64,000 nucleotides of DNA, taken from the NCBI GenBank assembly GCA_000381565.1, contig KB906724.1:1468166-1532165 (forward strand), written 5' to 3'. Made by a program: the position numbers and the translations under genes. Shown here piece after piece: positions 50,504 through 59,161 of this stretch (the first letter of the stretch is position 1; each line of letters begins with the position of its first letter). The notes under the pieces are model-generated. The model searched no databases. It saw only the letters and a list, made by a program, of their open reading frames with translations, and had not been told where the DNA came from. The stretch is from Oxalobacteraceae bacterium AB_14. GTDB lineage: Bacteria; Pseudomonadota; Gammaproteobacteria; Burkholderiales; Burkholderiaceae_D.

Positions 50504-50791
50504 ATGACTGCTTCCAACAACGCCTTCAAGGCCATCGCCGATCCGGCGCGGCGCGAGATATTGCGCCTGCTGCGTTCCGGCGAGATGACGGCTGGCGACC
50601 TGGCGGCGCATTTCGACATGAGCAAGCCGACCATGTCGCATCACTTCGCGGTGCTGGCCGACGCCGACCTGATTACACGCCGCCGCGAAGGGCAGACCAT
50701 CTGGTATGGCTTGAACACCACGGTGCTCCAGGATGTGCTGTCATGGATGATGGACCTGGCCGGCGCCGAAACCAAAGGGAGGAAAAAATGA
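50504..50791 (+). CDS. sdpR: ArsR-family autorepressor, SdpR type
   Basis: 95 residues. Winged-helix DNA-binding protein: AIADPARREILRLLRSGEMTAGDLAAHFDMSKPTMSHHFAVL is the classic ArsR helix-turn-helix and no metal-binding cysteines are present. SdpR proteins repress their own operon and are relieved when the membrane partner SdpI captures them. Here the gene is preceded by a strong promoter and a palindrome and followed by an SdpI homologue with an ATGA overlap, which fits that scheme. The leader is short, with no clear Shine-Dalgarno. Confidence 0.9.
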   Translation: MTASNNAFKAIADPARREILRLLRSGEMTAGDLAAHFDMSKPTMSHHFAVLADADLITRRREGQTIWYGLNTTVLQDVLSWMMDLAGAETKGRKK

Positions 50792-51423
50792 GAACCCGTT
50801 ACCTGCTGTTTTGCGCCTTGCTGATCGCTGCCGCCGGCGCGGCCACCGCCTACTTCTGGCCGCAACTGCCCGCGCAAGTGCCGGTGCACTGGAACGCCGC
50901 CGGTGCGGCCGATGGCTATGGCCCCAAGGCGGCCTTGTGGTTGCTGGGTCCCGGCATGATGGCGATGGTGGCGTGGCTGGGTGTGGTGATGCCGGCGATC
51001 TCGCCGCGCCGCTTCGAGATCAATGGCTTTGAGTCGACGTACTACTACGTGAGCGGGGTCGTGGTCGGCCTGCTTGCCTACGTCTACGCGCTGGTGCTGG
51101 CCGCTTCGCTGCACGTCGAGGTGCCGATGGGGACGGCCATCCCGGCCGGCATATTCGTGCTGCTTATCCTGGCCGGCAATCCGCTGGGCAAAGTGCGCCG
51201 CAACTTCTTCATGGGCATCCGCACACCGTGGACCCTGGCCAGCGAGCGCGTTTGGTACGCCACGCACCGGCTGGCTGCGCGGTTGATGGTGGCCAGCGGC
51301 GTGCTGGGACTGTTCGCCCTGTGGCTGGGCGCATCGGTATGGGCCTTGCTGGCGCTGATGCTGGCCTGGGCGCCGCTGGCGGTGGGCTATTCGCTGCTGC
51401 TCTACAAACGTCATCCTCACTGA
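50788..51423 (+). CDS. sdpI: SdpI-family membrane protein
   Basis: 211 residues, six or so membrane helices. The N-terminal DUF1648 segment (LPAQVPVHWNAAGAADGYGPK) followed by the SdpI domain (GNPLGKVRRNFFMGIRTPWT) is diagnostic. In Bacillus, SdpI is both immunity protein against the SdpC toxin and signal receptor sequestering SdpR; no SdpC-like toxin gene is visible here, so in this organism the pair may sense another envelope-active compound. ATG at 50788 follows AGGGAGGA. Confidence 0.9.
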   Translation: MRTRYLLFCALLIAAAGAATAYFWPQLPAQVPVHWNAAGAADGYGPKAALWLLGPGMMAMVAWLGVVMPAISPRRFEINGFESTYYYVSGVVVGLLAYVYALVLAASLHVEVPMGTAIPAGIFVLLILAGNPLGKVRRNFFMGIRTPWTLASERVWYATHRLAARLMVASGVLGLFALWLGASVWALLALMLAWAPLAVGYSLLLYKRHPH

Positions 51424-51436
51424 TCGGAGAATTGGT

Positions 51437-52387
51437 ATGCGCTGCAAGCTATTGCTGTCTTTGTTGATGCTGTCGGTGTCGGTCCATGCCGCCCAGCGGC
51501 CGGTGTCGCTGGATGTGGGCGGCGGCACCTTGTATGGAACGGAGCTGCTGCCTGACGGCGGCGGCAAGTTCCCGGTGGTGCTGCTGCACGCCGGTTCCGG
51601 CCCGACTGACCGCGACGGTAACAACCGGCTGCTGCCGGGGCCTAACGATTCCTTGCGCATGGTGGCCGAGGCGCTGGCCCAGCGCGGTATCGCGTCGGTG
51701 CGCTACGATAAGCGCGGCATCGGCGCCAGCGCGCTGCCAGTGTGGAAGGAGCAGGACCTGCGGCTGGACGACTACATCGACGACGCCACCGCATGGCTGC
51801 GCAAGCTGCGCGCCGATCCGCGCTTCTCGCGCGTGGCGATGGCGGGGCATAGCGAAGGCGCGCAGATCGCCGCCGAGGCCTGCAGGCTGGCTGCCACCGA
51901 TGCCTGCGTGCTGATCGCCGGCGCCGGCCATCCGCTCGACGACATCCTGCGCGAGCAGCTCAAGTCCAAGCTGCCGCCGGAGCTGGAGGCGCAGAACGAA
52001 CGCATACTGGTCGCGCTCAAGCAGGGCAAGACGGTCGACGATGTGCCGCCGGGCTTGATGATGTTGTACCACCCGTCGGTGCAGCCGTATCTGATTTCGT
52101 CGCTGAAGCATGATCCGCGCACGGCGATCGCCGCGTTGGCGATGCCGGTGCTTATCCTGCAAGGCACGTCCGACATCCAGGTGCCGCCGGCGGAAGCGAA
52201 GGTGCTGGCCGCCGCCGCGCCGAAGGCCAGGCTGGTGGTGGTCGTAGGCATGAACCATCTGCTGAAGATGGTCGGCGACGATGAGGCCATGCAGAAGAAA
52301 ACCTACGGCAGCCCCGAGTTTCCGGTGGCGCCGCAGCTGATCGACGCCTTGAGCAGCTTCGTCAAGGCGCCGTCGGCGGGCAAATAA
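51437..52387 (+). CDS. Exported alpha/beta hydrolase
   Basis: 316 residues. Signal peptide (MRCKLLLSLLMLSVSVHAAQ), oxyanion region HAGSGPTDRDGNN, RYDKRGIGAS, nucleophile elbow GHSEG with Ser139, an acidic residue in QGTSDIQVP, and His in GMNHLLK: a complete catalytic triad for a serine esterase or peptidase. The substrate is unknown. It starts 13 bases after sdpI and may be part of that operon, which is unusual for SdpRI loci. Confidence 0.85.
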   Translation: MRCKLLLSLLMLSVSVHAAQRPVSLDVGGGTLYGTELLPDGGGKFPVVLLHAGSGPTDRDGNNRLLPGPNDSLRMVAEALAQRGIASVRYDKRGIGASALPVWKEQDLRLDDYIDDATAWLRKLRADPRFSRVAMAGHSEGAQIAAEACRLAATDACVLIAGAGHPLDDILREQLKSKLPPELEAQNERILVALKQGKTVDDVPPGLMMLYHPSVQPYLISSLKHDPRTAIAALAMPVLILQGTSDIQVPPAEAKVLAAAAPKARLVVVVGMNHLLKMVGDDEAMQKKTYGSPEFPVAPQLIDALSSFVKAPSAGK

Positions 52388-52401
52388 AGGCCTATAGCCT
52401 T
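52387..52401 (-). terminator. Weak terminator-like hairpin between the hydrolase and uvrB
   Basis: AAGGC, five-base loop, GCCTT; on the minus strand it is followed by TATTTG. A short stem between two convergent genes; it could end the uvrB transcript weakly. Confidence 0.3.
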
Positions 52402-54473
52402 CAGGCGATATTGTCCGCGCCCGGCGCGCCGAACAGCTGCTGTTTGAGGTGATGCAGCTGGTCGCGCACCTGCGCGGCCTTTTCGAACTCCAGGTTCTTG
52501 GCGTGATCGAGCATGGTCTTCTCCAGGCGCTTGATCTCCTTGCTGATCTGCTTCTCGCTCATGGATTCGTACTTGGCCGTCTCCTGCGCCACCTGCAGCT
52601 CTTCCTTCGCATCCTGCGGGCTGTAGACGCCGTCGATCATGTCGCGGATCACCTTGTGCACGCCGCGGGGCACGATGCCGTTGGCGGTGTTGAAGGCGAT
52701 CTGCTTGGCGCGCCGGCGTTCCGTCTCGCCGATGGCGCGTTCCATCGAATCGGTCATGCGGTCGGCGTACAGCAGCGCCACGCCGTTCAGGTTGCGCGCC
52801 GCGCGGCCGATGGTCTGGATCAGCGAGCGTTCGGAGCGCAGGAAGCCTTCCTTGTCGGCGTCCAGGATCGCCACCAGCGACACCTCCGGCAAATCCAGGC
52901 CCTCGCGCAGCAGGTTGATCCCCACCAGCACGTCGAAGGTGCCCAGGCGCAGGTCGCGCAGCAGCTCGACCCGTTCCACCGTCTCGATGTCGCTGTGCAG
53001 GTAGCGCACCTTGATGCCGTGATCGCTCAGGTATTCGGTCAGCTGTTCCGACATGCGCTTGGTCAGCGTGGTCACCAGCACGCGCTCGTTCTTGGCGACG
53101 CGCAGCGTGATCTCGGACATCAGGTCGTCCACCTGCGAGCTGGCCGGCCGCACGATGATCAGCGGGTCCACCAGGCCGGTCGGACGCACCACCTGCTCGA
53201 CCACCTGGTCGGCGTGGGTGCGCTCGTATTCGGCCGGGGTGGCGGAGACGAACACCGTCTGCCGCATCTTCTGCTCGAACTCCTCGAACTTGAGCGGCCG
53301 GTTGTCCATCGCAGATGGCAGGCGGAAGCCGTAGTCCACCAGGTTGGCCTTGCGCGAACGGTCGCCGTTGTACATGGCGCTGAGCTGGCCGATCAGCACG
53401 TGCGACTCGTCGAGGAACATCAGCGCGTCTTTCGGCAGGTAGTCGACCAGCGTCGGCGGCGGTTCGCCGGGCTGAGCCCCGCTCAGGTGGCGCGAGTAGT
53501 TCTCGATGCCCTTGGTGAAACCGATTTCGGCCATCATCTCCAGGTCGAAGCGGGTGCGCTGTTCCAGGCGCTGTTCCTCGATCAGCTTGTTCTCCTTGCG
53601 GTAGAACTCCAGCCGCTCGCGCAGCTCCACCTTGATGGTCTCGATCGCGCGCAGCACGGTCGAACGCGGCGTGACGTAGTGCGAACCCGGATAGACGGTG
53701 AAGCGCGGGATCTTCTGCTTGACGCGGCCGGTCAGCGGATCGAACAGCTGGATCGATTCCAGCTCGTCGTCGAACAGGTCCAGGCGCACCGCCAGCTCCG
53801 CATTCTCGGCCGGGAAGATGTCGAGCGTGTCGCCGCGCACGCGGAAGGTGCCGCGGCCGAAGTCCACTTCGTTGCGGGTGTACTGCATCTGGATCAGGCG
53901 GGCGATGATGTCGCGCTGCGACACGCGGTCCTTGGCGCGCAGCGTCAAAATCATCTGGTGGTACTCGGTCGGGTTGCCGATACCGTAGATCGCCGACACG
54001 GTGGCGACGATGATGACGTCGCGCCGCTCCATCAGCGACTTGGTGCACGACAGGCGCATCTGCTCGATGTGCTCATTGATGGACGAATCCTTTTCAATGA
54101 ACAGGTCGCGCTGCGGCACGTAGGCTTCCGGCTGGTAGTAGTCGTAGTAGGAGACGAAGTATTCGACCGCGTTCTCCGGGAAGAATTCGCGGAACTCCGA
54201 GTACAGCTGCGCGGCCAGCGTCTTGTTCGGCGCGAACACGATGGCGGGGCGGCCCTTGCGCGCGATCACGTTGGCCATCGTGTAGGTCTTGCCGGAACCG
54301 GTCACGCCGAGCAGGGTCTGGAAGGACAGGCCGTCGTCGATGCCTTCGCACAGCAGCGCGATCGCGGTGGGCTGGTCGCCGGCCGGCGGGAAGGGTTGGT
54401 GCAGCTTGAACGGCGAGTCCGGGAAGGTAACTACCGTTGCGTTTGGGGTGACTACTACTGGTAAATCCGCCAT
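52401..54473 (-). CDS. uvrB: Excinuclease ABC subunit B
   Basis: 690 residues. Damage-verification helicase of nucleotide excision repair. Walker A GVTGSGKT (56-63), the beta-hairpin region [16 protein letters not shown]-type LMFLDESHV, the helicase motifs of the C-terminal lobe ([36 protein letters not shown]), and the C-terminal UVR motif for UvrA/UvrC contact are present. Full length. Transcribed divergently from the aromatic aminotransferase gene. Confidence 0.97.
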   Translation of the reverse strand: MADLPVVVTPNATVVTFPDSPFKLHQPFPPAGDQPTAIALLCEGIDDGLSFQTLLGVTGSGKTYTMANVIARKGRPAIVFAPNKTLAAQLYSEFREFFPENAVEYFVSYYDYYQPEAYVPQRDLFIEKDSSINEHIEQMRLSCTKSLMERRDVIIVATVSAIYGIGNPTEYHQMILTLRAKDRVSQRDIIARLIQMQYTRNEVDFGRGTFRVRGDTLDIFPAENAELAVRLDLFDDELESIQLFDPLTGRVKQKIPRFTVYPGSHYVTPRSTVLRAIETIKVELRERLEFYRKENKLIEEQRLEQRTRFDLEMMAEIGFTKGIENYSRHLSGAQPGEPPPTLVDYLPKDALMFLDESHVLIGQLSAMYNGDRSRKANLVDYGFRLPSAMDNRPLKFEEFEQKMRQTVFVSATPAEYERTHADQVVEQVVRPTGLVDPLIIVRPASSQVDDLMSEITLRVAKNERVLVTTLTKRMSEQLTEYLSDHGIKVRYLHSDIETVERVELLRDLRLGTFDVLVGINLLREGLDLPEVSLVAILDADKEGFLRSERSLIQTIGRAARNLNGVALLYADRMTDSMERAIGETERRRAKQIAFNTANGIVPRGVHKVIRDMIDGVYSPQDAKEELQVAQETAKYESMSEKQISKEIKRLEKTMLDHAKNLEFEKAAQVRDQLHHLKQQLFGAPGADNIA

Positions 54474-54586
54474 CTTGTCCGACCTTTGTTAAAATAATGG
54501 CCTGCCAGCGGCCTGAAGCAGTTTTTCATGGGGCGCTGTCTACCTTCAACCGCTGCGTACCGCTTCCAATCGAATCCAATCTTATC

Positions 54587-55789
54587 ATGACGAATCCTAG
54601 CTTGTTCAGCGCCATCGACATGGCCCCACGCGACCCTATCCTGGGCATTACCGAAGCTTTCAACGCCGACCAGAATCCGGCCAAAATCAATCTGGGCGTG
54701 GGCGTCTATTATGACGACAACGGCAAAGTGCCGCTGCTGTCGTGCGTGCAAAAAGCCGAAGAGATGCTGATCGCCGCCCCGGCGCCGCGCACCTACCTGC
54801 CGATCGAAGGCCTGGCGGCCTACGACAAGGCGGTGCAGGAACTGGTGTTCGGCGCCGACAGCGCCGTCATCCAGGAGAAGCGCGCCGTGACCGTGCAGGC
54901 CATCGGCGGCACCGGCGCACTGAAGATCGGCGCCGACTTCCTGAAGCGCTTCGCACCCGATTCGCAGGTCTACATCAGCGATCCGAGCTGGGAGAACCAC
55001 CGCGCGCTGTTCGAGAGCGCCGGTTTCACCGTCAATAACTACGCTTACTACGACGCGGCCACCCATGGCGTGAACTTCGCCGCCATGCTGGCCGACCTGA
55101 AGGCCATGCCGCGCGGCTCCATCGTGCTGCTGCACGCCTGCTGCCACAACCCGACCGGCGCCGACCTGAGTTCGGCCCAATGGGATGAGGTGATCGCCGC
55201 CGTGACCAATGGCGGCCTGGTGCCGTTCCTGGACATGGCTTACCAGGGCTTCGGCGCCGGCATCGCCGAAGACGGCGCCGTGGTGCGCCGCTTCGCCGCC
55301 GCCGGCGGTCCGCTGCTGGTGTCGAACTCGTTCTCGAAGTCGTTCTCGCTGTACGGCGAGCGCGTGGGCGCGCTGAGCGTGGTCGCCGCCAGCGGCGAAG
55401 AGGCGAGCCGCCTGATGTCGCAGTTGAAGCGCGTGGTGCGCACCAACTATTCGAATCCTCCGGTCCACGGCGGCAAGGTGGTGGCCACCGTGCTGACCAC
55501 GCCCGAGCTGCGCCAGATGTGGGAAGACGAACTGGCCGGCATGCGCGTGCGCATCAAGGAAATGCGGGTCGCCTTCGTCGCCAAGCTGAAGGCTAAGGCG
55601 CCGGCCCATGATTTCGCCTTCGTCAGCGACCAGGTCGGCATGTTCTCGTACTCGGGCCTGAGCAAGGCGCAGGTCGAGCAGCTGCGCGCGCAGTCGATCT
55701 ACGCGGTCGACACCGGCCGGATCTGCGTCGCCGCGCTCAATTCCCGCAACATTGACATCGTTATTGACGCGATCGCCAAAGTCCTTTAA
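54587..55789 (+). CDS. tyrB: Aromatic amino acid aminotransferase (TyrB/AspC family)
   Basis: 400 residues. PLP-dependent class I aminotransferase of the Ia subgroup; it transfers the amino group of Glu to aromatic (and probably aspartate-type) keto acids. Recognisable: LGVGVYYDDNGKVPLL at the N-terminus, HACCHNPTGADL, and the PLP-lysine segment SNSFSKSFSLYGERVG. ATG at 54587 starts the conserved protein; the frame is open 30 codons upstream without family character. A tRNA promoter is embedded in the last codons. TyrB versus AspC specificity is not decided by sequence. Confidence 0.9.
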   Translation: MTNPSLFSAIDMAPRDPILGITEAFNADQNPAKINLGVGVYYDDNGKVPLLSCVQKAEEMLIAAPAPRTYLPIEGLAAYDKAVQELVFGADSAVIQEKRAVTVQAIGGTGALKIGADFLKRFAPDSQVYISDPSWENHRALFESAGFTVNNYAYYDAATHGVNFAAMLADLKAMPRGSIVLLHACCHNPTGADLSSAQWDEVIAAVTNGGLVPFLDMAYQGFGAGIAEDGAVVRRFAAAGGPLLVSNSFSKSFSLYGERVGALSVVAASGEEASRLMSQLKRVVRTNYSNPPVHGGKVVATVLTTPELRQMWEDELAGMRVRIKEMRVAFVAKLKAKAPAHDFAFVSDQVGMFSYSGLSKAQVEQLRAQSIYAVDTGRICVAALNSRNIDIVIDAIAKVL

Positions 55790-55792
55790 AAT
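55764..55792 (+). promoter_or_regulatory. Promoter of the first tRNA-Asn gene, inside the tyrB 3' end
   Basis: TTGACG (55764-55769), 17-base spacer, TAAAAT (55787-55792): five of six matches in both boxes. The -10 box overlaps the tyrB stop codon. The transcript would start about 40 bases before the tRNA. Confidence 0.7.
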
Positions 55793-55841
55793 CTTGCTTC
55801 TTCGGGTTGAGCGGCTAAGCTTAACCTGAACGCAGTGCTAA

Positions 55842-55917
55842 TCCCTGATAGCTCAGTTGGTAGAGCGACGGACTGTTAATCCGCAGGTCCCTGGTTCGAG
55901 TCCAGGTCGGGGAGCCA
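55842..55917 (+). tRNA. tRNA-Asn (anticodon GTT), copy 1
   Basis: 76 nt with encoded CCA. Acceptor TCCCTGA pairs with TCGGGGA; D-arm GCTCAGTTGGTAGAGC; anticodon arm CGGACTGTTAATCCG with GTT; T-arm CCTGGTTCGAGTCCAGG. Identical over all 76 bases to the second copy, and the first six bases after CCA (GAATAC) are also the same. Confidence 0.97.
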
Positions 55918-55928
55918 GAATACGAAAG

Positions 55929-55964
55929 CCGCATGTGTGCCTAAACGCCACATGCGGTTTTTTT
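55929..55964 (+). terminator. Intrinsic terminator after tRNA-Asn copy 1
   Basis: CCGCATGTG, 11-base loop, CACATGCGG and a run of seven T. Ends the tRNA transcript. Confidence 0.9.
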
Positions 55965-56094
55965 GTTTGCGCGCCACAGGCGGAAAATCTGGCTCTTATT
56001 TCTACGTAGTAATTTATATTGCCTTACGGTAACTTTTAAACTATCATTTTGGTAGTTGAAATTTCGGCCTTGCGCCGCCACCGGAAGGAATCCC

Positions 56095-57465
56095 ATGTCA
56101 GCCCTGCACGCCGCCCCCGTCAATCGCCACTACCTGGAAAAGGTGATGTCGGTGGCTGAGATCATGGAGGTGGAGGTGATCGTCGACATCCTCGACGTGC
56201 GCGGCTTGAAGCTGGTCGCCAAGGGCACCCAGGTCACCCGCGCGCTCCAGGAAAAACTGATTCTGCACAAGCTGCGGCAGCCGTTTGAGAATTGCGTGCG
56301 GGCCAGCGGCAGCGTCGATGCGCGCGCCATCGTCGCCATCGCAGGCCGCCTGATCGATACCAGTCCGTCGGTGGCGCACATCGTGCGCGCCACCAGCAAG
56401 GGCGGCGCCCCGGTGTTGGCGCAGCTGGGAAAACTGGAGTTCGGCGGCGCGCTGGAGATGATGCTGACCGTGGCCGACCGCAGCGGGGCCCATGCGCTGG
56501 AACACGCGGTGCTGGTCAGCCTGCTCTCCATCTGCATGGCGCAGAAGCAGGGCCTGAGCGCACAGGATCAGATGGTGGCCGGCCTGTCGGGCATGCTGCA
56601 CGACATCGGCGAGCTGTACATCGCGCCGGCCCACCTGGCGCGCGGCAGGCGGCTGCTGCCGCACGAGTGGTCGCACGTGGTCGTGCATCCGCGCATCGGG
56701 CAGATGCTGATCGACGAGCTGGGCGGCTATCCGTTCGCGGTCGGCCGGGCGGTGGCCGAGCACCACGAGCGCTTCGACGGCAGCGGCTACCCGCGCCAGA
56801 TCGGCGGCGACCAGATCAGTGCGCCCGGCCAGGCGGTGGCGGTGGCGGAGATGATCGCCGGCCTGTTGTTGAAGGACCATCCGCTGGAGCGGGCCGAGCT
56901 GGCATTGAAGATCATTCCCGGCGAGCACTCGCATCAGTTGCTGTCGGCCATCTCGGGCGCGCTGCGGATGGCTGCCTCGGACGTGGACGCCGATCCGGTC
57001 CGCGCGCAGGGTGGGGAGGGTGTGGGACGCTTGTTTGCCCGCATTGCGGCCATCCTCGACATCGGCGAGGGCTTGACGGCAGGGGCGGCGGCGAAGTCGC
57101 CCAGCACGCTGCAGCTGTTGCACAAGACGATGGCGCGGGTGCGTAATATCCGCCGGGCGTTCATCAGCACCGGCCTGGACGTGTATTTGCGGCCGGAGCC
57201 GGGTTTGGGTGCGGGTACGGATCACATGCTGCTGTTTGAGCGTGAAGTGGCCTGCCGGGAAATTCAATGGCGGCTGCGCGACATCGCGCGCGACCTGGCG
57301 CTGCAAACGACGACCCCGGACGAGCGGCTGGCGCTGGCGCCGCTGGTGCGCATGCTGGATGATGACTTGCCCGGCGAACCGGCAGGCGAAGCCGGCGTTG
57401 CCATGCCGCCAAGACGCCTGCAATTCGACGCCGGCGCGGTGCATGTGCGGCGCCACGGCAGCTGA
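56095..57465 (+). CDS. HD-GYP domain protein, probable cyclic-di-GMP phosphodiesterase
   Basis: 456 residues, no membrane segment or signal peptide. The HD-GYP core runs about 125-270: HALEHAVL (H137), HD at 169-170 in GMLHDIGELYI, HPRIGQ (H198), and AEHHERFDGSGYP with HH 223-224 and GYP 231-233. All metal-ligand residues of the family are thus in place, so hydrolysis of c-di-GMP is likely. The N-terminal ~120 residues resemble the unnamed domain often before such cores, and the C-terminal ~150 residues are unassigned. GGAAGGA precedes the ATG. The gene lies alone between two identical tRNA-Asn genes. Confidence 0.88.
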   Translation: MSALHAAPVNRHYLEKVMSVAEIMEVEVIVDILDVRGLKLVAKGTQVTRALQEKLILHKLRQPFENCVRASGSVDARAIVAIAGRLIDTSPSVAHIVRATSKGGAPVLAQLGKLEFGGALEMMLTVADRSGAHALEHAVLVSLLSICMAQKQGLSAQDQMVAGLSGMLHDIGELYIAPAHLARGRRLLPHEWSHVVVHPRIGQMLIDELGGYPFAVGRAVAEHHERFDGSGYPRQIGGDQISAPGQAVAVAEMIAGLLLKDHPLERAELALKIIPGEHSHQLLSAISGALRMAASDVDADPVRAQGGEGVGRLFARIAAILDIGEGLTAGAAAKSPSTLQLLHKTMARVRNIRRAFISTGLDVYLRPEPGLGAGTDHMLLFEREVACREIQWRLRDIARDLALQTTTPDERLALAPLVRMLDDDLPGEPAGEAGVAMPPRRLQFDAGAVHVRRHGS

Positions 57466-57509
57466 GGAAAATTTTTCCCCGAGGGGAAGCCAAATTGGCT
57501 GTGAGCAGC

Positions 57510-57515
57510 TATAAT
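57510..57515 (+). promoter_or_regulatory. -10 box of the second tRNA-Asn gene
   Basis: A perfect TATAAT 11 bases before the tRNA 5' end. No recognisable -35 box at 16-18 bases, so the promoter differs from that of copy 1, and the duplicated segment did not include the original promoter. Confidence 0.5.
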
Positions 57516-57526
57516 ATTGCCTCTTT

Positions 57527-57602
57527 TCCCTGATAGCTCAGTTGGTAGAGCGACGGACTGTTAATCCGCAGGTCCCTGGTTCGAGTCCAGGTCGGGGAGC
57601 CA
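57527..57602 (+). tRNA. tRNA-Asn (anticodon GTT), copy 2, probable island attachment site
   Basis: Same 76 bases as copy 1, with encoded CCA and intact arms. The DNA downstream is of foreign character, as expected when an integrative element has used the tRNA 3' end as attB. No integrase gene and no second copy of the tRNA 3' end are found in the remaining 6.4 kb, so the island's far border lies outside the window. Confidence 0.97.
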
Positions 57603-57610
57603 GAATACAT

Positions 57611-57642
57611 AAGGCCTTGTGCGAAATCACAAGGCCTTTTTT
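57611..57642 (+). terminator. Intrinsic terminator after tRNA-Asn copy 2
   Basis: AAGGCCTTGTG, loop CGAAAT, CACAAGGCCTT, then T: a perfect 11-bp stem with U-tract. Confidence 0.9.
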
Positions 57643-57659
57643 GTATGGTTATTCCCCAG

Positions 57660-57681
57660 ATATTCCCCACTTGGGGAATAT
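57660..57681. repeat. Perfect 10-bp inverted repeat at the island's tRNA-side border
   Basis: ATATTCCCCA, CT, TGGGGAATAT, with a third, direct copy of ATTCCCCA at 57651-57658. Set 58 bases beyond the tRNA, it could be a binding site of the recombinase or excisionase of the element. Confidence 0.55.
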
Positions 57682-57762
57682 TCCTCTTCCCGCGACTACT
57701 GATTACCCGTATCAAAGCTGTATTGTTGGCAAGCAGGTGGGGTCGATGGTTTTGCTTCGATG

Positions 57763-58980
57763 CTACTTATCAGTCTCTTTTGGGAATGCTTGCGCAGGAA
57801 ATACCGCCATGCGGCGAATTACGTCGAAATAGAGTTCCACCATATCGTCCACGTCCTTGTCCGGAAACGCTACCTGCAACCCCTTTAGGGCCGCGAGCTG
57901 ACACATGGCCGCAATCCCAAGCGTTTCCTCGATGCGCTCGAACCGAGGTCGCACGGATATGCCCACGACGTGTCCGCTTGTTTCATGGTGCGCTGCGGAC
58001 TTTCGGAGCGAATCCCATGTCGGATGTCCGGCTTCGGCGCTCAGGAACCGGTAGAGGATGTACGCGTCGGCCATGCCTGCCGCCTTTGCCAGCTGTTCCA
58101 GTTTCAAGTCTGCGGGGGGATGGATCTCCATATCCGTAATGATCCGCTGGAGGTACGCGTCGAGCGGCTCGCCTTCCTGGATGTCGATAGCGTCCTTGAG
58201 CGCCTGCCTGAACGTGACGTAATGGCGCTTGTGTGCGCCGTTCAGCTTTGCGATGACGTCGAGCTCGGGCTTGGCGGCGTGCGCGTAACCGACGATTGCC
58301 GCTTCGAGGCTGTTTCTCGCCTGTGCCCTTGCCTCGCACTCCATGCCCATGCTCGCGAGAGTGCACGAGGCCTCGAAACCCGTCGTGGCCTGGGAAAACA
58401 GCAATGCCGAGACTATGGCGCGGGCGTCGTCTTCTCGGAACGTGATGTCCTGCAACCGCATCACGGACAACCGGTTGATGCATATGCAGAGATTGCCGAG
58501 TTGTCTTGCCGTATCGGTCCATTCGGGGCGCGTCAGCAGGGCGGCGGATAGGAACGCGTCCCTGACGAACACTAGACCGTCGCCCGATCCCTGTGGCACC
58601 GGATTTCTCGCGAGGGGAAAAATGCGGTACTTGTTGCCCGTGGATGAAACGACCAGGGTTACCAACGCGCCAGTGCGCAGGTCGCTTTCTAGGACCCTGA
58701 GTGCGGCGGAGACGTGTTCGTGCAGCGTGTCGGGATCGAGGTGCCAGTCGCGTACCTGGAGGACGCTGGGCGTGCCGTGCGGCTTCGCGTTGAGGATCCG
58801 TCGCATGCCGATGTCCGAACTTACGACGACGCTGCCCTGTTGAGCCGCGTGTTCGAGAATTTCCGCATCGGTCGCGTCGGAAGCGCCGACCACTGACCAA
58901 TGCGTTGGCGTCCACGCCGGATTTTCTGACAGGAGGGCAGTCAACCCCAGTGGTAGGCTGGGATGGATAAGCAGGTTCAT
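57763..58980 (-). CDS. DUF5615 (PIN-like) and DUF5677 fusion protein of unknown function
   Basis: 405 residues from the ATG at 58980 (a GTG at 59007 is possible). The first ~120 residues follow the DUF5615 PIN-like pattern: IHPSLPLGLTALL, SDATDAEILEHAAQQGSVVV, SSDIGMRRIL, PSVLQVRDW; the acidic residues D38, E40 and D56 are kept but the first Asp of the family (in DENLP) is His-Pro here. The part from ~190 on, with a long helical region around ASMGMECEARAQARNSLEAA, resembles DUF5677. DUF5615 proteins are usually short, toxin-like and paired with a small antitoxin; this one is long and no partner gene is visible. Fits an island cargo gene. Family calls are from pattern memory. Confidence 0.6.
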   Translation of the reverse strand: MNLLIHPSLPLGLTALLSENPAWTPTHWSVVGASDATDAEILEHAAQQGSVVVSSDIGMRRILNAKPHGTPSVLQVRDWHLDPDTLHEHVSAALRVLESDLRTGALVTLVVSSTGNKYRIFPLARNPVPQGSGDGLVFVRDAFLSAALLTRPEWTDTARQLGNLCICINRLSVMRLQDITFREDDARAIVSALLFSQATTGFEASCTLASMGMECEARAQARNSLEAAIVGYAHAAKPELDVIAKLNGAHKRHYVTFRQALKDAIDIQEGEPLDAYLQRIITDMEIHPPADLKLEQLAKAAGMADAYILYRFLSAEAGHPTWDSLRKSAAHHETSGHVVGISVRPRFERIEETLGIAAMCQLAALKGLQVAFPDKDVDDMVELYFDVIRRMAVFPAQAFPKETDK

Positions 58981-59161
58981 GATTGGTAGGGTAAGTGTGA
59001 CGTACACCCATTCTAAGTCGGAAGGAGCTTATGTCCATTGCTGGCGTACACGACTGCATTCCACGCCATCCGGAACGGAGTTTTAGAGAGCCCGATTTGG
59101 TAAATCTCTCGGCAAGGAATAACATTGCCAACATCACCTATCCAGCGCCTTTCAGGTACCT

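Noticed and set aside
52449..54464. 671-codon plus-strand frame opposite uvrB
   Set aside because: uvrB motifs are clear on the minus strand; the plus frame is its complement.
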